The notes: generated from the letters alone by a model not told the origin. Counted from the first letter of the stretch, positions 33,726-42,134 are shown. The stretch is 64,000 bases of DNA from Micromonospora sp. NBC_01796 (GCF_035917455.1 NZ_CP109078.1:1550001-1614000); one strand, 5' to 3'. Made by a program: numbers and translations.

Positions 33726-34157
33726 TCAGTCGATCGACCCGGAGAGCTGTAGCTGTCCGGTGCCGTCACCGCCACCGGCGCCCTGGGTGAACAGCTTCCC
33801 GTCGACCGTGGCGACCGCCCTGACGTCTCCGGAGCCGTGCCTGACCACCAGCTTCCACGAGCCCGACTCGATCCGGAACGTCTTCTCCCACGGCAGCTTC
33901 GCCGCCTTCTCCTCCACGGCCTCGCCGTTGACCTCGTAGCTGACGTTCTCCAGTCTGGCCGTCCCGGTCATCGAAAGGACCAGGGTGTGCGCCTCTCTCG
34001 AGGGTGCCGACGTGGCCTGGATGGACGGTTCCAGCGGGGCGTCCGTCGCGGATGCCGGGGCGCCCGGGGCACGGGTTTCCGGAGAGGTGTCGGTACAGCC
34101 GGCGACGGCGGCGAGCAGCAGGATCGACACGGCGAGTCGGGCGGTGGCTGGCTTCAT
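33726..34157 (-). CDS. MmpS-like lipoprotein
   Basis: 143 residues from ATG 34157. Lipobox LAAVAGC (Cys21), Thr/Pro/Ala linker to about residue 55, then a beta-sandwich-like domain whose pattern (VSYEVNG, LPWEKTF, GSWKLVVRHGSGDV, ATVDGKLF) resembles MmpS-type transport accessory proteins. No MmpL transporter is adjacent. Anchored at the outer face of the membrane. Confidence 0.72.
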   Translation of the reverse strand: MKPATARLAVSILLLAAVAGCTDTSPETRAPGAPASATDAPLEPSIQATSAPSREAHTLVLSMTGTARLENVSYEVNGEAVEEKAAKLPWEKTFRIESGSWKLVVRHGSGDVRAVATVDGKLFTQGAGGGDGTGQLQLSGSID

Positions 34158-34228
34158 CGATTGCCTCACCAGTGTGGAGGGATGATCCGGAGTCGCCCGC
34201 CACGGTATCGGGGCTTGCTGAACAATTG

Positions 34229-34254
34229 CCCCTACCTGGCAGGTTCCGGACGCC
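34229..34254. repeat. 26-bp direct repeat, left copy
   Basis: This copy and 34685-34710 agree at 24 of 26 positions, starting cccctacc(t/c)ggcaggttc. It contains the dyad acctg-g-caggt. The pair flanks the small gene at 34330-34680, this copy lying in the divergent promoter region. Confidence 0.7.
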
Positions 34255-34329
34255 TCCGTGCAGGAACAGCGGCCAAGCACCAGACTGACAACGCCGTAGA
34301 ATGACGCCGCCTGGTATCGGAGGAACGCC

Positions 34330-34680
34330 GTGGGCTACAGGGAACGACGGGCCGAGATGCTCGCCACCAAGGCGGCACCGCATCTGGAGCCCGGCGAGCA
34401 GATCCAGACCGGATTCATGACGCTGACCGGTTGGAGCATCTTCACGGTGCCGGCGGAGACGTTCGTGGTCACCGACCGCGCCATCCTCGTCATGGGCCGC
34501 GCCGGGGTATACCGCCTCCCGCGCAACTCCTGGTTCGGCAAACCGACCGGGATCTACTACAGGTTCCAGCTCGACCGCTCGTACAGGGTGCACCGGCAGT
34601 GGTACCAGGAGGTCATCGCCGCCGACGAGGCGCTGCGCGAGATGCAGACCCGCGACGACCCGGCGGCCGGCGAGCACTGA
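34330..34680 (+). CDS. Small PH-like protein of unknown function
   Basis: 116 residues from GTG 34330 (GGAGGAAC about 6-13 nt upstream). Sequence pattern AAPHLEPGEQIQTGFMTLTG ... FVVTDRAILVM ... YRLPRNSWF resembles bacterial PH-domain (bPH) proteins that start with a helix-strand EQI element. No membrane segment of full length. Flanked by a 26-bp direct repeat. Confidence 0.65.
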   Translation: MGYRERRAEMLATKAAPHLEPGEQIQTGFMTLTGWSIFTVPAETFVVTDRAILVMGRAGVYRLPRNSWFGKPTGIYYRFQLDRSYRVHRQWYQEVIAADEALREMQTRDDPAAGEH

Positions 34681-34684
34681 ACCA

Positions 34685-34710
34685 CCCCTACCCGGCAGGT
34701 TCCCGACGCC
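34685..34710. repeat. 26-bp direct repeat, right copy
   Basis: Begins 4 bp after the stop codon of the PH-like gene; 24/26 identity with 34229-34254. In this copy the inner dyad is acccg-g-caggt, one base less symmetric. Confidence 0.7.
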
Positions 34711-34788
34711 CTGCCCCGACCGCGGTCACACGGCCTGCACGAGCACACCCGCGGCTCACCCACCACGATGCACCCCGCCCCAGGCCCC

Positions 34789-34797
34789 AAAAAAAAA
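34789..34797. other. A9 homopolymer tract upstream of an MDMPI-fold gene
   Basis: Nine consecutive A residues in DNA of roughly 70% GC, 41 bp before the GTG at 34838. It could be an UP-like promoter element or a slippage-prone site. No function shown. Confidence 0.4.
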
Positions 34798-34837
34798 TGG
34801 GTTCCGGTTGTCGGAGCGGAGGTGGTAGACAGCCGTC

Positions 34838-35617
34838 GTGGCAAAGACCCTGGAGTTCCCCGCGCTGCTGCGGCTGATCGACGAACGCGCGACCGCCTTC
34901 CGCGCGGCGGTTCTGTCCGCACCCAGCCTCGATCTACCGGTGCCGACCTGCCCCGGGTGGACGCTGCTGGACCTGGTGGAACACCTGGGCAAGGGCCAGC
35001 GCAAATGGGCCGCCGTCGTCAACGCCGGTCCGGCCGCCGCTCCCCCGGCGGAGTTCGCGCCGGACGGCCTCGCGCCCGCACCTCGGGAGCGCGAAGCCCT
35101 GCTGACCTGGTGGGACGACTCCACCGCGCGGCTACTGAACGCGCTGCGCGAGGCCGGCCCGGATCGCGGCTGCTGGACGTGGTGGGGTGTGTCGGAGTCG
35201 CCGCAGACCGCCGGTGCCGTCGCCCGGCACCGGGTCCAGGAGGTCGCGGTCCACACCTACGACGCCCAGATCACCCAGGGCGCCCCGCACCCGCTGCCGG
35301 AGGACGTGGCGCTCGACGGTGTGGACGAGTTCCTGACCACCTGCTGCGCGACCACGATCGCCTGGCCGCACAAGCCGGCCGACCTCGACTTCCACGCCAT
35401 CGAGGGCCGCTCCTGGCGCCTCTCGCTCGACGCCGAGGGTGCACGGCCAACCCGCCTCCCCACCAGCGAGGGCCTGGACGCGCCCGCCGCCTCCGCTCGG
35501 GCCACGGCCAGTGACGTGGTCCTCTGGCTCTACAACCGCATCCCGCTCGACTCCCTGGAGCTGCGCGGCGACGGACGCGTCTTCGAACTGCTCCGCGACT
35601 GGAACCCGGACGAGTAG
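34838..35617 (+). CDS. Maleylpyruvate isomerase family (MDMPI/DinB-fold) mycothiol-dependent protein
   Basis: 259 residues from GTG 34838. N-terminal four-helix domain with VPTCPGWTLLDLVEHLGKGQRKW (the MDMPI_N signature, His in LVEHLG) and VARHRVQEVAVHTYDAQ, providing the metal-binding histidines. C-terminal SCP2-like segment ends DVVLWLYNRIP ... LLRDW. Family members are mycothiol-dependent transferases or isomerases; substrate unknown. Confidence 0.87.
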   Translation: MAKTLEFPALLRLIDERATAFRAAVLSAPSLDLPVPTCPGWTLLDLVEHLGKGQRKWAAVVNAGPAAAPPAEFAPDGLAPAPREREALLTWWDDSTARLLNALREAGPDRGCWTWWGVSESPQTAGAVARHRVQEVAVHTYDAQITQGAPHPLPEDVALDGVDEFLTTCCATTIAWPHKPADLDFHAIEGRSWRLSLDAEGARPTRLPTSEGLDAPAASARATASDVVLWLYNRIPLDSLELRGDGRVFELLRDWNPDE

Positions 35618-35626
35618 GACAACAGC

Positions 35627-35884
35627 TCAGCGCGTCAGGCGGCGGGCGCAGGGGCCGTCGTGGTCGGCGCGGAGCAGGCAGCGCCGGCCCGCACCCAGCA
35701 GCCGGTCACAGAAAACCCGATGATGTACGCGCTGCTCGTCCTCGTACGACACGGTGATCTCACCGGGGTCCACCAGCGGCAGCAACCGCAGGGACCGACC
35801 CACCACCCGGGCCAGACGCTGGGCGCCGGCCAGGTCGCGGGCAAGGATCGGCAGGCGTACGACAAAACGCTCCCGGTCGGCCAT
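35627..35884 (-). CDS. Small hypothetical protein coupled to a DivIVA-like gene
   Basis: 85 residues. It starts at ATG 35884 inside the ATGA overlap with the preceding DivIVA-type gene. Basic, with the strand-like RFVVRLPILARDLAGAQRLARVVGR at its start and two Cys (FCDRLLG, CLLRAD) in the C-terminal part. Family not recognised; translational coupling supports it being real. Confidence 0.62.
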   Translation of the reverse strand: MADRERFVVRLPILARDLAGAQRLARVVGRSLRLLPLVDPGEITVSYEDEQRVHHRVFCDRLLGAGRRCLLRADHDGPCARRLTR

Positions 35885-36198
35885 CAGTAGCGCTCCGAGA
35901 CGTTCGCCGTACGAGATTGGCGCGACTGCCACTGACGCAGCGCCACCTTGACCCGGATCGTCTCGTCCCTGCTCTTGGCCAGCTCGTCGTAGAGGCCGGT
36001 CATGTCGGTGGCGACCCGATCCAGGAACTCCCGTACCTCGTCCGGGTCGAGCCCGCGCCGCCGCCCGAACCAACCGACCGTACGGAACCGCCGCCCGCGC
36101 ACCTGCCACGGCCGCAACGGCGCGTACGCCCTGGACCGGTAGTGGACGCCCCTGCTCTCCTGCTCGGTCCCACGAAACCGTGCCAAAAAGTTGCGCAT
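35884..36198 (-). CDS. DivIVA domain-containing protein
   Basis: 104 residues from ATG 36198. Basic N-terminus (MRNFLARFRG), then a short DivIVA-type coiled-coil motif with the GLDPDEVREFLDRVATDMTG signature (typically polar localisation or cytoskeletal scaffolding) and a short helical tail. Much shorter than Wag31/DivIVA, so an accessory DivIVA-like protein. Operon with the 85-residue gene downstream. Confidence 0.78.
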   Translation of the reverse strand: MRNFLARFRGTEQESRGVHYRSRAYAPLRPWQVRGRRFRTVGWFGRRRGLDPDEVREFLDRVATDMTGLYDELAKSRDETIRVKVALRQWQSRQSRTANVSERY

Positions 36199-36536
36199 TC
36201 CTGTGCCTGCCTTCCGGTTCGGATTGGGTCTGGAAGGGGCGGCCCGCCCGTCCGCCGCGAACGGGCGGACCACCCCGCCCCACCACCGCAGCCTCGATCG
36301 GCAGTACGACAGCAGGGCTGCTCATCGGTTGTGCGAGTTGAATTGATCTATGCCAAATGATGATCAGCTATCCACGGTGGTCATCGTCTTGGGAGCCATC
36401 CTGTGGCAGGATGATTCGAGAGCGCAACGTTTCAGCAAAAGAAACCGCGCCAGCACATTGACTTCTTTTACTGCAACCGATACGTGTTGCAGGAGCCACC
36501 CGACGAGTGTTCAGTTTGGAACTGGGGAGCGATCAA
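36199..36536. promoter_or_regulatory. Intergenic region with promoter and CTGCAA-N10-TTGCAG operator for the XRE gene
   Basis: 338-bp gap. A GC hairpin (ccgcccgt ... acgggcgg) sits near 36245-36271. TTGACT (36458-36463) and TACGTG (36481-36486) are 17 bp apart. ctgcaa (36471-36476) and ttgcag (36487-36492) form a perfect 6+10+6 dyad covering the -10, a likely XRE operator. No other gene is seen. Confidence 0.5.
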
Positions 36537-37421
36537 ATGCCCGAAGAGATCGGTTCGACCGTCCCGCGCCGCCAGCTCGGCCGGCTGCTGCGCCAGTACC
36601 GCACCGAGGCGCACGTGACGCTTGACGCGGCGGCCGAAGCGCTCGAATACAGCCGCCAGAAGATCTGGCGGATCGAGAGCGGCATGGGCGCCGTACGCGG
36701 CCTGGACGTCAAGGCGATGTGCGAGTTGTACAGCGTCTCCCCCGAGGTGACCGACGCCCTGCGCGGCCTCGCCTCCGAGACGAAGTCGAAGGGCTGGTGG
36801 CACGCGTACGGCGACGCCGTCCCGAGTTGGTTCGAGCTGTACGTCGGCCTGGAGTCGGCCGCCTCCCGCCTACGCGGCTACGACGAGTCCCTGATCACCG
36901 GCATCCTCCAAACCAAGGAGTACGCCCAAGCCCTCTTCCGGCTCGACCGGCCGACGATGAGCGACGAGGAGCAGGAGCGTCTGGCAGAGGTGCGGTTGCA
37001 GCGGCAGGCGCTGCTGACCCGGCGGTTGCCGAAGCCACCGCGCCTGGAGGTGGTGCTCTCGGAGGCGGTACTGCGGCGTGGCGTCGGAGGAACCGCAGTG
37101 ATGGCAGGTCAGCTCCGGCGGCTGCTGGAAATCGCTGACCTGCCCAACGTCTTGCTTCGGGTGCTGCCGTTCGCGGCCGGGGCACATGCCGGCGCGGTAG
37201 CCGGAACCTTTGTGATCCTGGACTTCCCGCCCGAGAAGGGGCGAGCGGTTCCCGAGCCATCCGTCGTCTACAGCGAGGCCCTGACCGGGTCTCTCTACCT
37301 GGACAAGCCCGACGAGCTGACGGCCTACCAGGACACCTGGAACGGCTTAGCCAGAAGGGCTCTGGATGAGGGACAATCGAAGCACATGATCAACCGGCTC
37401 GTTGGGGAGATGGAACGATGA
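36537..37421 (+). CDS. XRE family regulator with DUF5753-type sensor domain
   Basis: 294 residues from ATG 36537 (GGGGAG 8 nt upstream). N-terminal helix-turn-helix (RRQLGRLLRQYRTEAHVTLD; ALEYSRQKIWRIESG), then the ~180-residue DUF5753 domain (SWFELYVGLESAASRLRGYD; ITGILQTKEYAQALF; PEPSVVYSEALTG). Overlaps a DUF397 gene by 4 bp (ATGA). Such pairs are abundant in actinomycetes, related to WhiJ and developmental control, and act as regulator plus small antagonist. Confidence 0.93.
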   Translation: MPEEIGSTVPRRQLGRLLRQYRTEAHVTLDAAAEALEYSRQKIWRIESGMGAVRGLDVKAMCELYSVSPEVTDALRGLASETKSKGWWHAYGDAVPSWFELYVGLESAASRLRGYDESLITGILQTKEYAQALFRLDRPTMSDEEQERLAEVRLQRQALLTRRLPKPPRLEVVLSEAVLRRGVGGTAVMAGQLRRLLEIADLPNVLLRVLPFAAGAHAGAVAGTFVILDFPPEKGRAVPEPSVVYSEALTGSLYLDKPDELTAYQDTWNGLARRALDEGQSKHMINRLVGEMER

Positions 37422-37621
37422 CTGACCTGAGCGGTGCACGCTGGCGCAAGAGCACCCGCAGCGGCGGCAACGGCGGCGCCTGCGTAGAGGTCGCCACCAA
37501 CCTGCCCGACGTAGTGGCCGTACGCGACAGCAAGGACCCTTACGGCGTGGCCTTGACCTTCGCGCCGAACCAGTGGGTCGACTTCGTCGCAGCCATCAAG
37601 ATCGCCCATCTCGACCGCTAA
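37418..37621 (+). CDS. DUF397 small protein
   Basis: 67 residues. WRKSTRSGGNGGACVEVA, VAVRDSKDP and the closing W-x-FVAAI segment are the DUF397 hallmark. Translationally coupled to the XRE regulator and expected to modulate it. Confidence 0.94.
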   Translation: MTDLSGARWRKSTRSGGNGGACVEVATNLPDVVAVRDSKDPYGVALTFAPNQWVDFVAAIKIAHLDR

Positions 37622-37758
37622 CCAATCGGCACGTCGCACATACTGTGGGAGGCGTGGCGAGATGCTCATACGCTCGACGCTGCCGGCGGTGCCGGCGGTG
37701 CCGATTCGGAAGACGAAATACCCTGAGCATCATCTTGCGGTGAATGCACGAACAATAA

Positions 37759-38352
37759 AAGCTGCTTGGAGCTCGTATTTACACTGCACTGGCCCATAGA
37801 GCCGCAGAGGTTCCCAACCTCGCTGACTGGCTACAGGGATGGGGAACCGTCGCGAGTACCGGCGTATCCACGCTCGCCGCGATCGCCGCCTTAGGCCTAC
37901 TACGGCATGAAATTAAGGTCAGGCGAAGCGAGGGTCACGATCGCGACGCATCGCAAGCACGACTCGTCACCGTACGAGTCCAAAGCAAAAGGATCGTCAA
38001 CCACCAAATCCGAGATATCACTGTCACGTTGACCAATCACAGCGCTGGACCCATCTTCGAGATCGAGTTCGGAGCAGTCATCCCCGGCGACCATGACGCA
38101 TGCGGCGCGCTGCGAGACGAGGTAGGGCCAGGCGCTACAGCCATCATTGAGTGGAAATTGAAGCGATCCCTTCGATATGACGAAGAGGGTCACCTCGCCG
38201 CTAGTTTCGACACATATATAACCTTTACGGACACCCTTGGGCTTCGCTGGAATAGGCACGGGCGAGCACAACCAGAACGGCTTATAATTCTCGATTCTCC
38301 ACCACCCGGGTGGAAGCGAATCCGCCTACGCAGACGATCTTCCACCCAATAA
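37759..38352 (+). CDS. Hypothetical single-TM protein, start codon unclear
   Basis: The frame is open from 37759 to TAA at 38350-38352. It encodes an amphipathic segment (LADWLQGWGTVAS), a short membrane segment (TGVSTLAAIAALGLL), RHEIKVRRSEGHDRD, then ~130 residues of strand-rich soluble sequence. The N-terminal pattern is common in small actinobacterial membrane proteins with an outward or cytoplasmic Ig-like domain. There is no ATG or GTG in frame before a TTG at 38029; a CTG start or a 5' truncation is possible. It lies in the lower-GC island just before Gabija. A -10-like TACACT occurs at 37780-37785. Confidence 0.5.
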   Translation, partial: KLLGARIYTALAHRAAEVPNLADWLQGWGTVASTGVSTLAAIAALGLLRHEIKVRRSEGHDRDASQARLVTVRVQSKRIVNHQIRDITVTLTNHSAGPIFEIEFGAVIPGDHDACGALRDEVGPGATAIIEWKLKRSLRYDEEGHLAASFDTYITFTDTLGLRWNRHGRAQPERLIILDSPPPGWKRIRLRRRSSTQ

Positions 38353-38734
38353 CACCCACCAGACCTAGTTCCGGAATTCGCGTGCAACAACTCCCGAAGG
38401 CCGCCGGCACGCCACCGCGCAATCGCTGCCTTTCGTCAGACGAGGCGTGTCAAGGCCCAGGCCTGTGCGAGTCTTCGATGGACGCCAAGCGCCAGCGTCA
38501 GGGAGGACCTGACCCTTACCCGGCAGTCCGGCCGACGTCAGCCCCAGTCTCTGTCGGAAACCCGATATCCCGCCCGATGTACTTCCAAGGGCCGAGTCGT
38601 GGTGCGAACGGATGTACTAATCATTCAAGAGAATGATCTGACCTACACGACATCCGGCCAGAAATCAAACCACAAATCCTCTCGCGGGTCGTCTCCCGGT
38701 GGCGCTAGCGTAGCCACCTCGGAAGGAGGCCGGC
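38353..38734. other. Lower-GC intergenic region upstream of gajA
   Basis: 382 bp without a supported gene; short frames here lack homology-like patterns. The only clear signal is the strong ribosome-binding site ggaaggagg (38721-38729), 5 nt before the gajA ATG. No convincing -35/-10 pair. Confidence 0.5.
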
Positions 38735-40342
38735 ATGCGACTTTCTCGACTGACCGTTGTCAACTACGCACGCATACCCGACCTGGACCTATCAATGGGA
38801 CAGCATGTCGTGCTTGTGGGGCCCAACGACGTTGGCAAGACCTGCATCCTGAGATGCATTCATTTTGCGCTCGGCGCCACCATCGCCAGCCTTTACCAAT
38901 CGATCCTGCCTTCAGACATCGCCGATCCCGCCAAGGCCCTTCGAATCGCCGTCGATCTGGTAGATTTCAATCAGAACGAAAAGGCCCTCTTTCCCGACGA
39001 GATCACCGTGGACCCTGACGGATCACAAAGGTTACGGATTTGCGTCGAGGCGGAAGGGCTTCCTGGCGATGGAGCCGATCTTGCCATTCGGAGATACTTC
39101 CCTGAATCCGGCCACCTTCGGGCGCCAACAAGACAACAATTAGCGGGTGTCGGCTGGCACTATCTTCCGGCAGTGCGTTCAGGAGGCGCCGAGGGCGTCG
39201 AGGGTAGGGCGAGCGGATTGCGCAGCCTCCTTCAAACGGTCGACCTAGGCGATGAACGCAAAAAGCTCGGCGAGACACTAGAAGAACTCAACAGCGACCT
39301 CAACGAATCGAAGACGCTGATGGACCTACGTGTCAAAATGGCCGAGCACCTATCGTTAGCGACCGCTCGACAGGTAACCAAGGACGACCTAGTGTTCCGC
39401 TCGGCGGCGACCCCGGACGAGATGGTTCGAATCCTCAATCTACTTCTGAATAGGGCCGACGGTTTGCGGCCACTCAGCGAGCAGTCAGACGGCATGAATG
39501 CACTTGCCGCGATGGCATTTTATGACCTTTCGTCTACAGCCTCCAACATCGTCGCTATCGACGAACCTGAGACCCACCTCCATCCTGCCGCCCAAAGGGC
39601 GCTGGCGGACTTACTTGCATCAGGAAAAAACCAGAAGGTGATCTCGACACACTCGCCCTTTATTGTTCAGCGGTTCGATCCGGAGTGGATCGTGGCATTT
39701 ACCGCGAGTCGCGAGTGCAGACAGCTTCAACCAGGCCTGTTAAGCAAGACTGACAAGGTCATGGCGCAATGGTGGACGGGGTCGAAGCTGGAACCCCTTA
39801 CAGCTAGCCGTATAGTATTCGTGGAGGGCTTGGCTGACCGGATAATACTCGAAGCTTGCGCTCGAGCTGCGAATATCAGCCTTGATCGCCGGTCAATTTC
39901 GATCGTTGAACTTGGGGGAGCCACCGCCTTCGGTCAGGCGAATCGCTTTTTCGGACGTGGCGGTTTCGGCGCCGATGTTGCTGGTCTCGTGGACGCCGAC
40001 GCCGAACACATCTGGGCGAAGGACCTCTTAGTAGATATCGCCGATCTCTCGCAACACGCCATTTATGTCTCCCGGGACGATCTAGAAGCAGAGTACGTCA
40101 GGGCATTGGGCGCCCAGGATACCGTCGCAATACTGGTCTCATCCGGCGCCTTCACAAGGCAACAGATATTGAATTTCCGCTCCGTACCAGCGATGGCCGA
40201 CCTTAAAGATTTGGATGTAATCGACTTCTGCCGGAAGAACAAAGTACAAGCAGCACTAGCTGTGTCGACTTCGATTTCGGAGTCGCATGTCAAGCAGATG
40301 CAAGGGATGAACGACCTACTAGAAGACATTAAGGCATTCTGA
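38735..40342 (+). CDS. gajA: GajA: Gabija OLD-family ATPase/TOPRIM nuclease
   Basis: 535 residues. ABC-type ATPase half: Walker A GPNDVGKT (29-36), signature LSEQSDGMNA (247-256), Walker B NIVAIDEPETH (271-281), STHSPF switch (304-309). TOPRIM half: Glu364 in VFVEG, Asp420-x-Asp422 in LVDADAEH and DDLEAEY (448-454). In Gabija, GajA is a nucleotide-sensing DNA endonuclease that nicks phage DNA and assembles with GajB. Adjacent helicase with TGATG overlap supports the assignment over a stand-alone OLD protein. DNA here is visibly lower in GC than its surroundings, suggesting transfer. Confidence 0.9.
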   Translation: MRLSRLTVVNYARIPDLDLSMGQHVVLVGPNDVGKTCILRCIHFALGATIASLYQSILPSDIADPAKALRIAVDLVDFNQNEKALFPDEITVDPDGSQRLRICVEAEGLPGDGADLAIRRYFPESGHLRAPTRQQLAGVGWHYLPAVRSGGAEGVEGRASGLRSLLQTVDLGDERKKLGETLEELNSDLNESKTLMDLRVKMAEHLSLATARQVTKDDLVFRSAATPDEMVRILNLLLNRADGLRPLSEQSDGMNALAAMAFYDLSSTASNIVAIDEPETHLHPAAQRALADLLASGKNQKVISTHSPFIVQRFDPEWIVAFTASRECRQLQPGLLSKTDKVMAQWWTGSKLEPLTASRIVFVEGLADRIILEACARAANISLDRRSISIVELGGATAFGQANRFFGRGGFGADVAGLVDADAEHIWAKDLLVDIADLSQHAIYVSRDDLEAEYVRALGAQDTVAILVSSGAFTRQQILNFRSVPAMADLKDLDVIDFCRKNKVQAALAVSTSISESHVKQMQGMNDLLEDIKAF

Positions 40343-42036
40343 TGACGTTGACTGGCGAATACCCGGCCGAAAAAGCGAGCCTTTTGGATGAGCCGCATGG
40401 CAACCTTGTGCTATTGGCACCGCCGGGTTGCGGCAAGACTGAAGCGCTTGCCCTCCGCGCGATGGGACTGATCGAGAGCAAGCGAGTAACAGCACCCAAC
40501 AAGCTCCTCGCGCTAGCCTTCTCGAACAGGGCCCGAGACAATATTGGAGGTCGAATCCGGCAGCTAACTCAGCCCGCCATCTATAGGCAGTTAGTCGATT
40601 TGACCAACTTCCATGGATTAGCAGCTAGAATCTACCAGGCCCATGCCTCGACTATCGGTTTGGACCCAGAGGCGATCATGCCGGAACGCGGTTGGCTCCG
40701 CCAGGTTTTAACCACCCTGTCCGACCACCATCCTACCCGCCAAGCCGCGATGGACACACTGACGCGCGTGAAGTTACAGCCTCTTTCCGATGAGGAAATC
40801 GCGTCAGAGTTGGAGCGCTCAGGAAACGACCTGGCTATCACGGCCGAACGGATCAGGCACGACAGCCGCAGGCTAGACTATTCTGACCTCCTTAGACACG
40901 CCCAGCGCATACTGCTCAACGAAGGAGTTGCCGAATTGTACGCGCTGCACTACAGCGCGATCATAGTGGATGAATTTCAGGACTTATCCCCCCAACAACT
41001 TTCCATTGTCTCTTCGATCTCTCGCAACAACGTGACCTACGCAGGCGATTTGGGGCAAGCGATCTATTCGTTCACTGGAGCCGACCCAGAAGCTGTCCTT
41101 GCCACCCTTCGAAGGCTTCCGGACGTGCGGATCATTGAGTTCACCGAATCGTACCGGTCCTCACCTGCGGTCTTGGATGTCTTGAACGCAGTCGGAAAGC
41201 CGCTTGGTCTACTGGAGGTTCGGAGCGCGGAACCAGCGACATGGAAGCTCGGTGGCTTCTCCGGTGCGGCCGCTTATGTGACCCCAGAAGCCGAAGCTCA
41301 CTTCGTGATCAATTCTGCCAAACTCATTCTCGATCACAACCCTAACGCATCCGTGGGAGCGATCTCGCGCGCTGGCTACCGACGAAAAGCACTTGACCAA
41401 CTATTGAAGGAATTTTCGGCGACTCACCCCGTCTTCGTTTGGGATAGCCCAGTACACCGGCCAGATATTCTCCGAATACTTCGGAAGGAAATGGCGCGGA
41501 TCCGACCCTTCGGCGGAAGCCAGCAGGAGCAGCTTGAGCAGTTGAAACAAGCATCCATTGCCGCGTTTGAGCCATCTGACGTTGAGTCGATTGACGACGT
41601 TCAGGAGGCTTGCGCATTTCTGGCTGACCGCGTTCAAGAAGGATCTAGCGTTGTCACTGCCCTGGATGCAATAGGTGCGTCGGGGAATCCTGAGCGGACG
41701 GTCGGGCCAGGCCTCCACGTCCTGAACGCCCATATCGGCAAGGGTCAACAGTTCGACTGGGTGTTCGTCATCGGCTTGGAAGAGGGCCATGTGCCCATGT
41801 TCCTCGCGAAGACAGACGACGAAATCACAGAGGAACACAGGGCACTTGTAGTCATGGTCTCTCGCGCCAGACACGGAATTGTAGGGACCAGGGCGCTTGA
41901 GACGTCGACAAGATACGGTCCGCGTGCAAGTTCCGCCTCACGGTGGTGGGATGCCTTCGAAAACGCGTCCCGCAATCTGGGCCCAGCGCTTCACCTCAGC
42001 CTTGATGCGCATCTTAATTCCCAGATAAACGGCTGA
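40342..42036 (+). CDS. gajB: GajB: Gabija UvrD-like SF1 helicase
   Basis: 564 residues. Walker A APPGCGKT (26-33), motif Ia region LALAFSNRARDNI, Walker B IIVDEFQDLSPQQ (207-219), motif III YAGDLGQAIYSFTGA (233-247), and late motifs KGQQFDWVFVIGLEEGHVP and VVMVSRARHGI (motifs V/VI). GajB senses DNA ends produced by GajA and hydrolyses nucleotides in the Gabija complex. Start overlaps the GajA stop (TGATG). Slightly longer than the ~500-residue model protein. Confidence 0.9.
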   Translation: MTLTGEYPAEKASLLDEPHGNLVLLAPPGCGKTEALALRAMGLIESKRVTAPNKLLALAFSNRARDNIGGRIRQLTQPAIYRQLVDLTNFHGLAARIYQAHASTIGLDPEAIMPERGWLRQVLTTLSDHHPTRQAAMDTLTRVKLQPLSDEEIASELERSGNDLAITAERIRHDSRRLDYSDLLRHAQRILLNEGVAELYALHYSAIIVDEFQDLSPQQLSIVSSISRNNVTYAGDLGQAIYSFTGADPEAVLATLRRLPDVRIIEFTESYRSSPAVLDVLNAVGKPLGLLEVRSAEPATWKLGGFSGAAAYVTPEAEAHFVINSAKLILDHNPNASVGAISRAGYRRKALDQLLKEFSATHPVFVWDSPVHRPDILRILRKEMARIRPFGGSQQEQLEQLKQASIAAFEPSDVESIDDVQEACAFLADRVQEGSSVVTALDAIGASGNPERTVGPGLHVLNAHIGKGQQFDWVFVIGLEEGHVPMFLAKTDDEITEEHRALVVMVSRARHGIVGTRALETSTRYGPRASSASRWWDAFENASRNLGPALHLSLDAHLNSQING

Positions 42037-42134
42037 CGTCCGACTGCTAGGCAGCGATCTCAGTATCCAGTTTAGGAATACGTGGTCCAGAGAGCGGGAC
42101 AGCGGGTGGGCGTACGGGTGGTTAGGTTGCTGGG

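Noticed and set aside
37680-37715. Tandem tgccggcgg units resembling a repeat array
   Set aside because: Only two to three short copies, no spacers and no conserved context; not a CRISPR or meaningful satellite.
37622-42060. Attachment-site direct repeats or an integrase bounding the Gabija island
   Set aside because: Comparing both edges by eye shows no shared direct repeat and there is no tRNA or integrase gene in the window.
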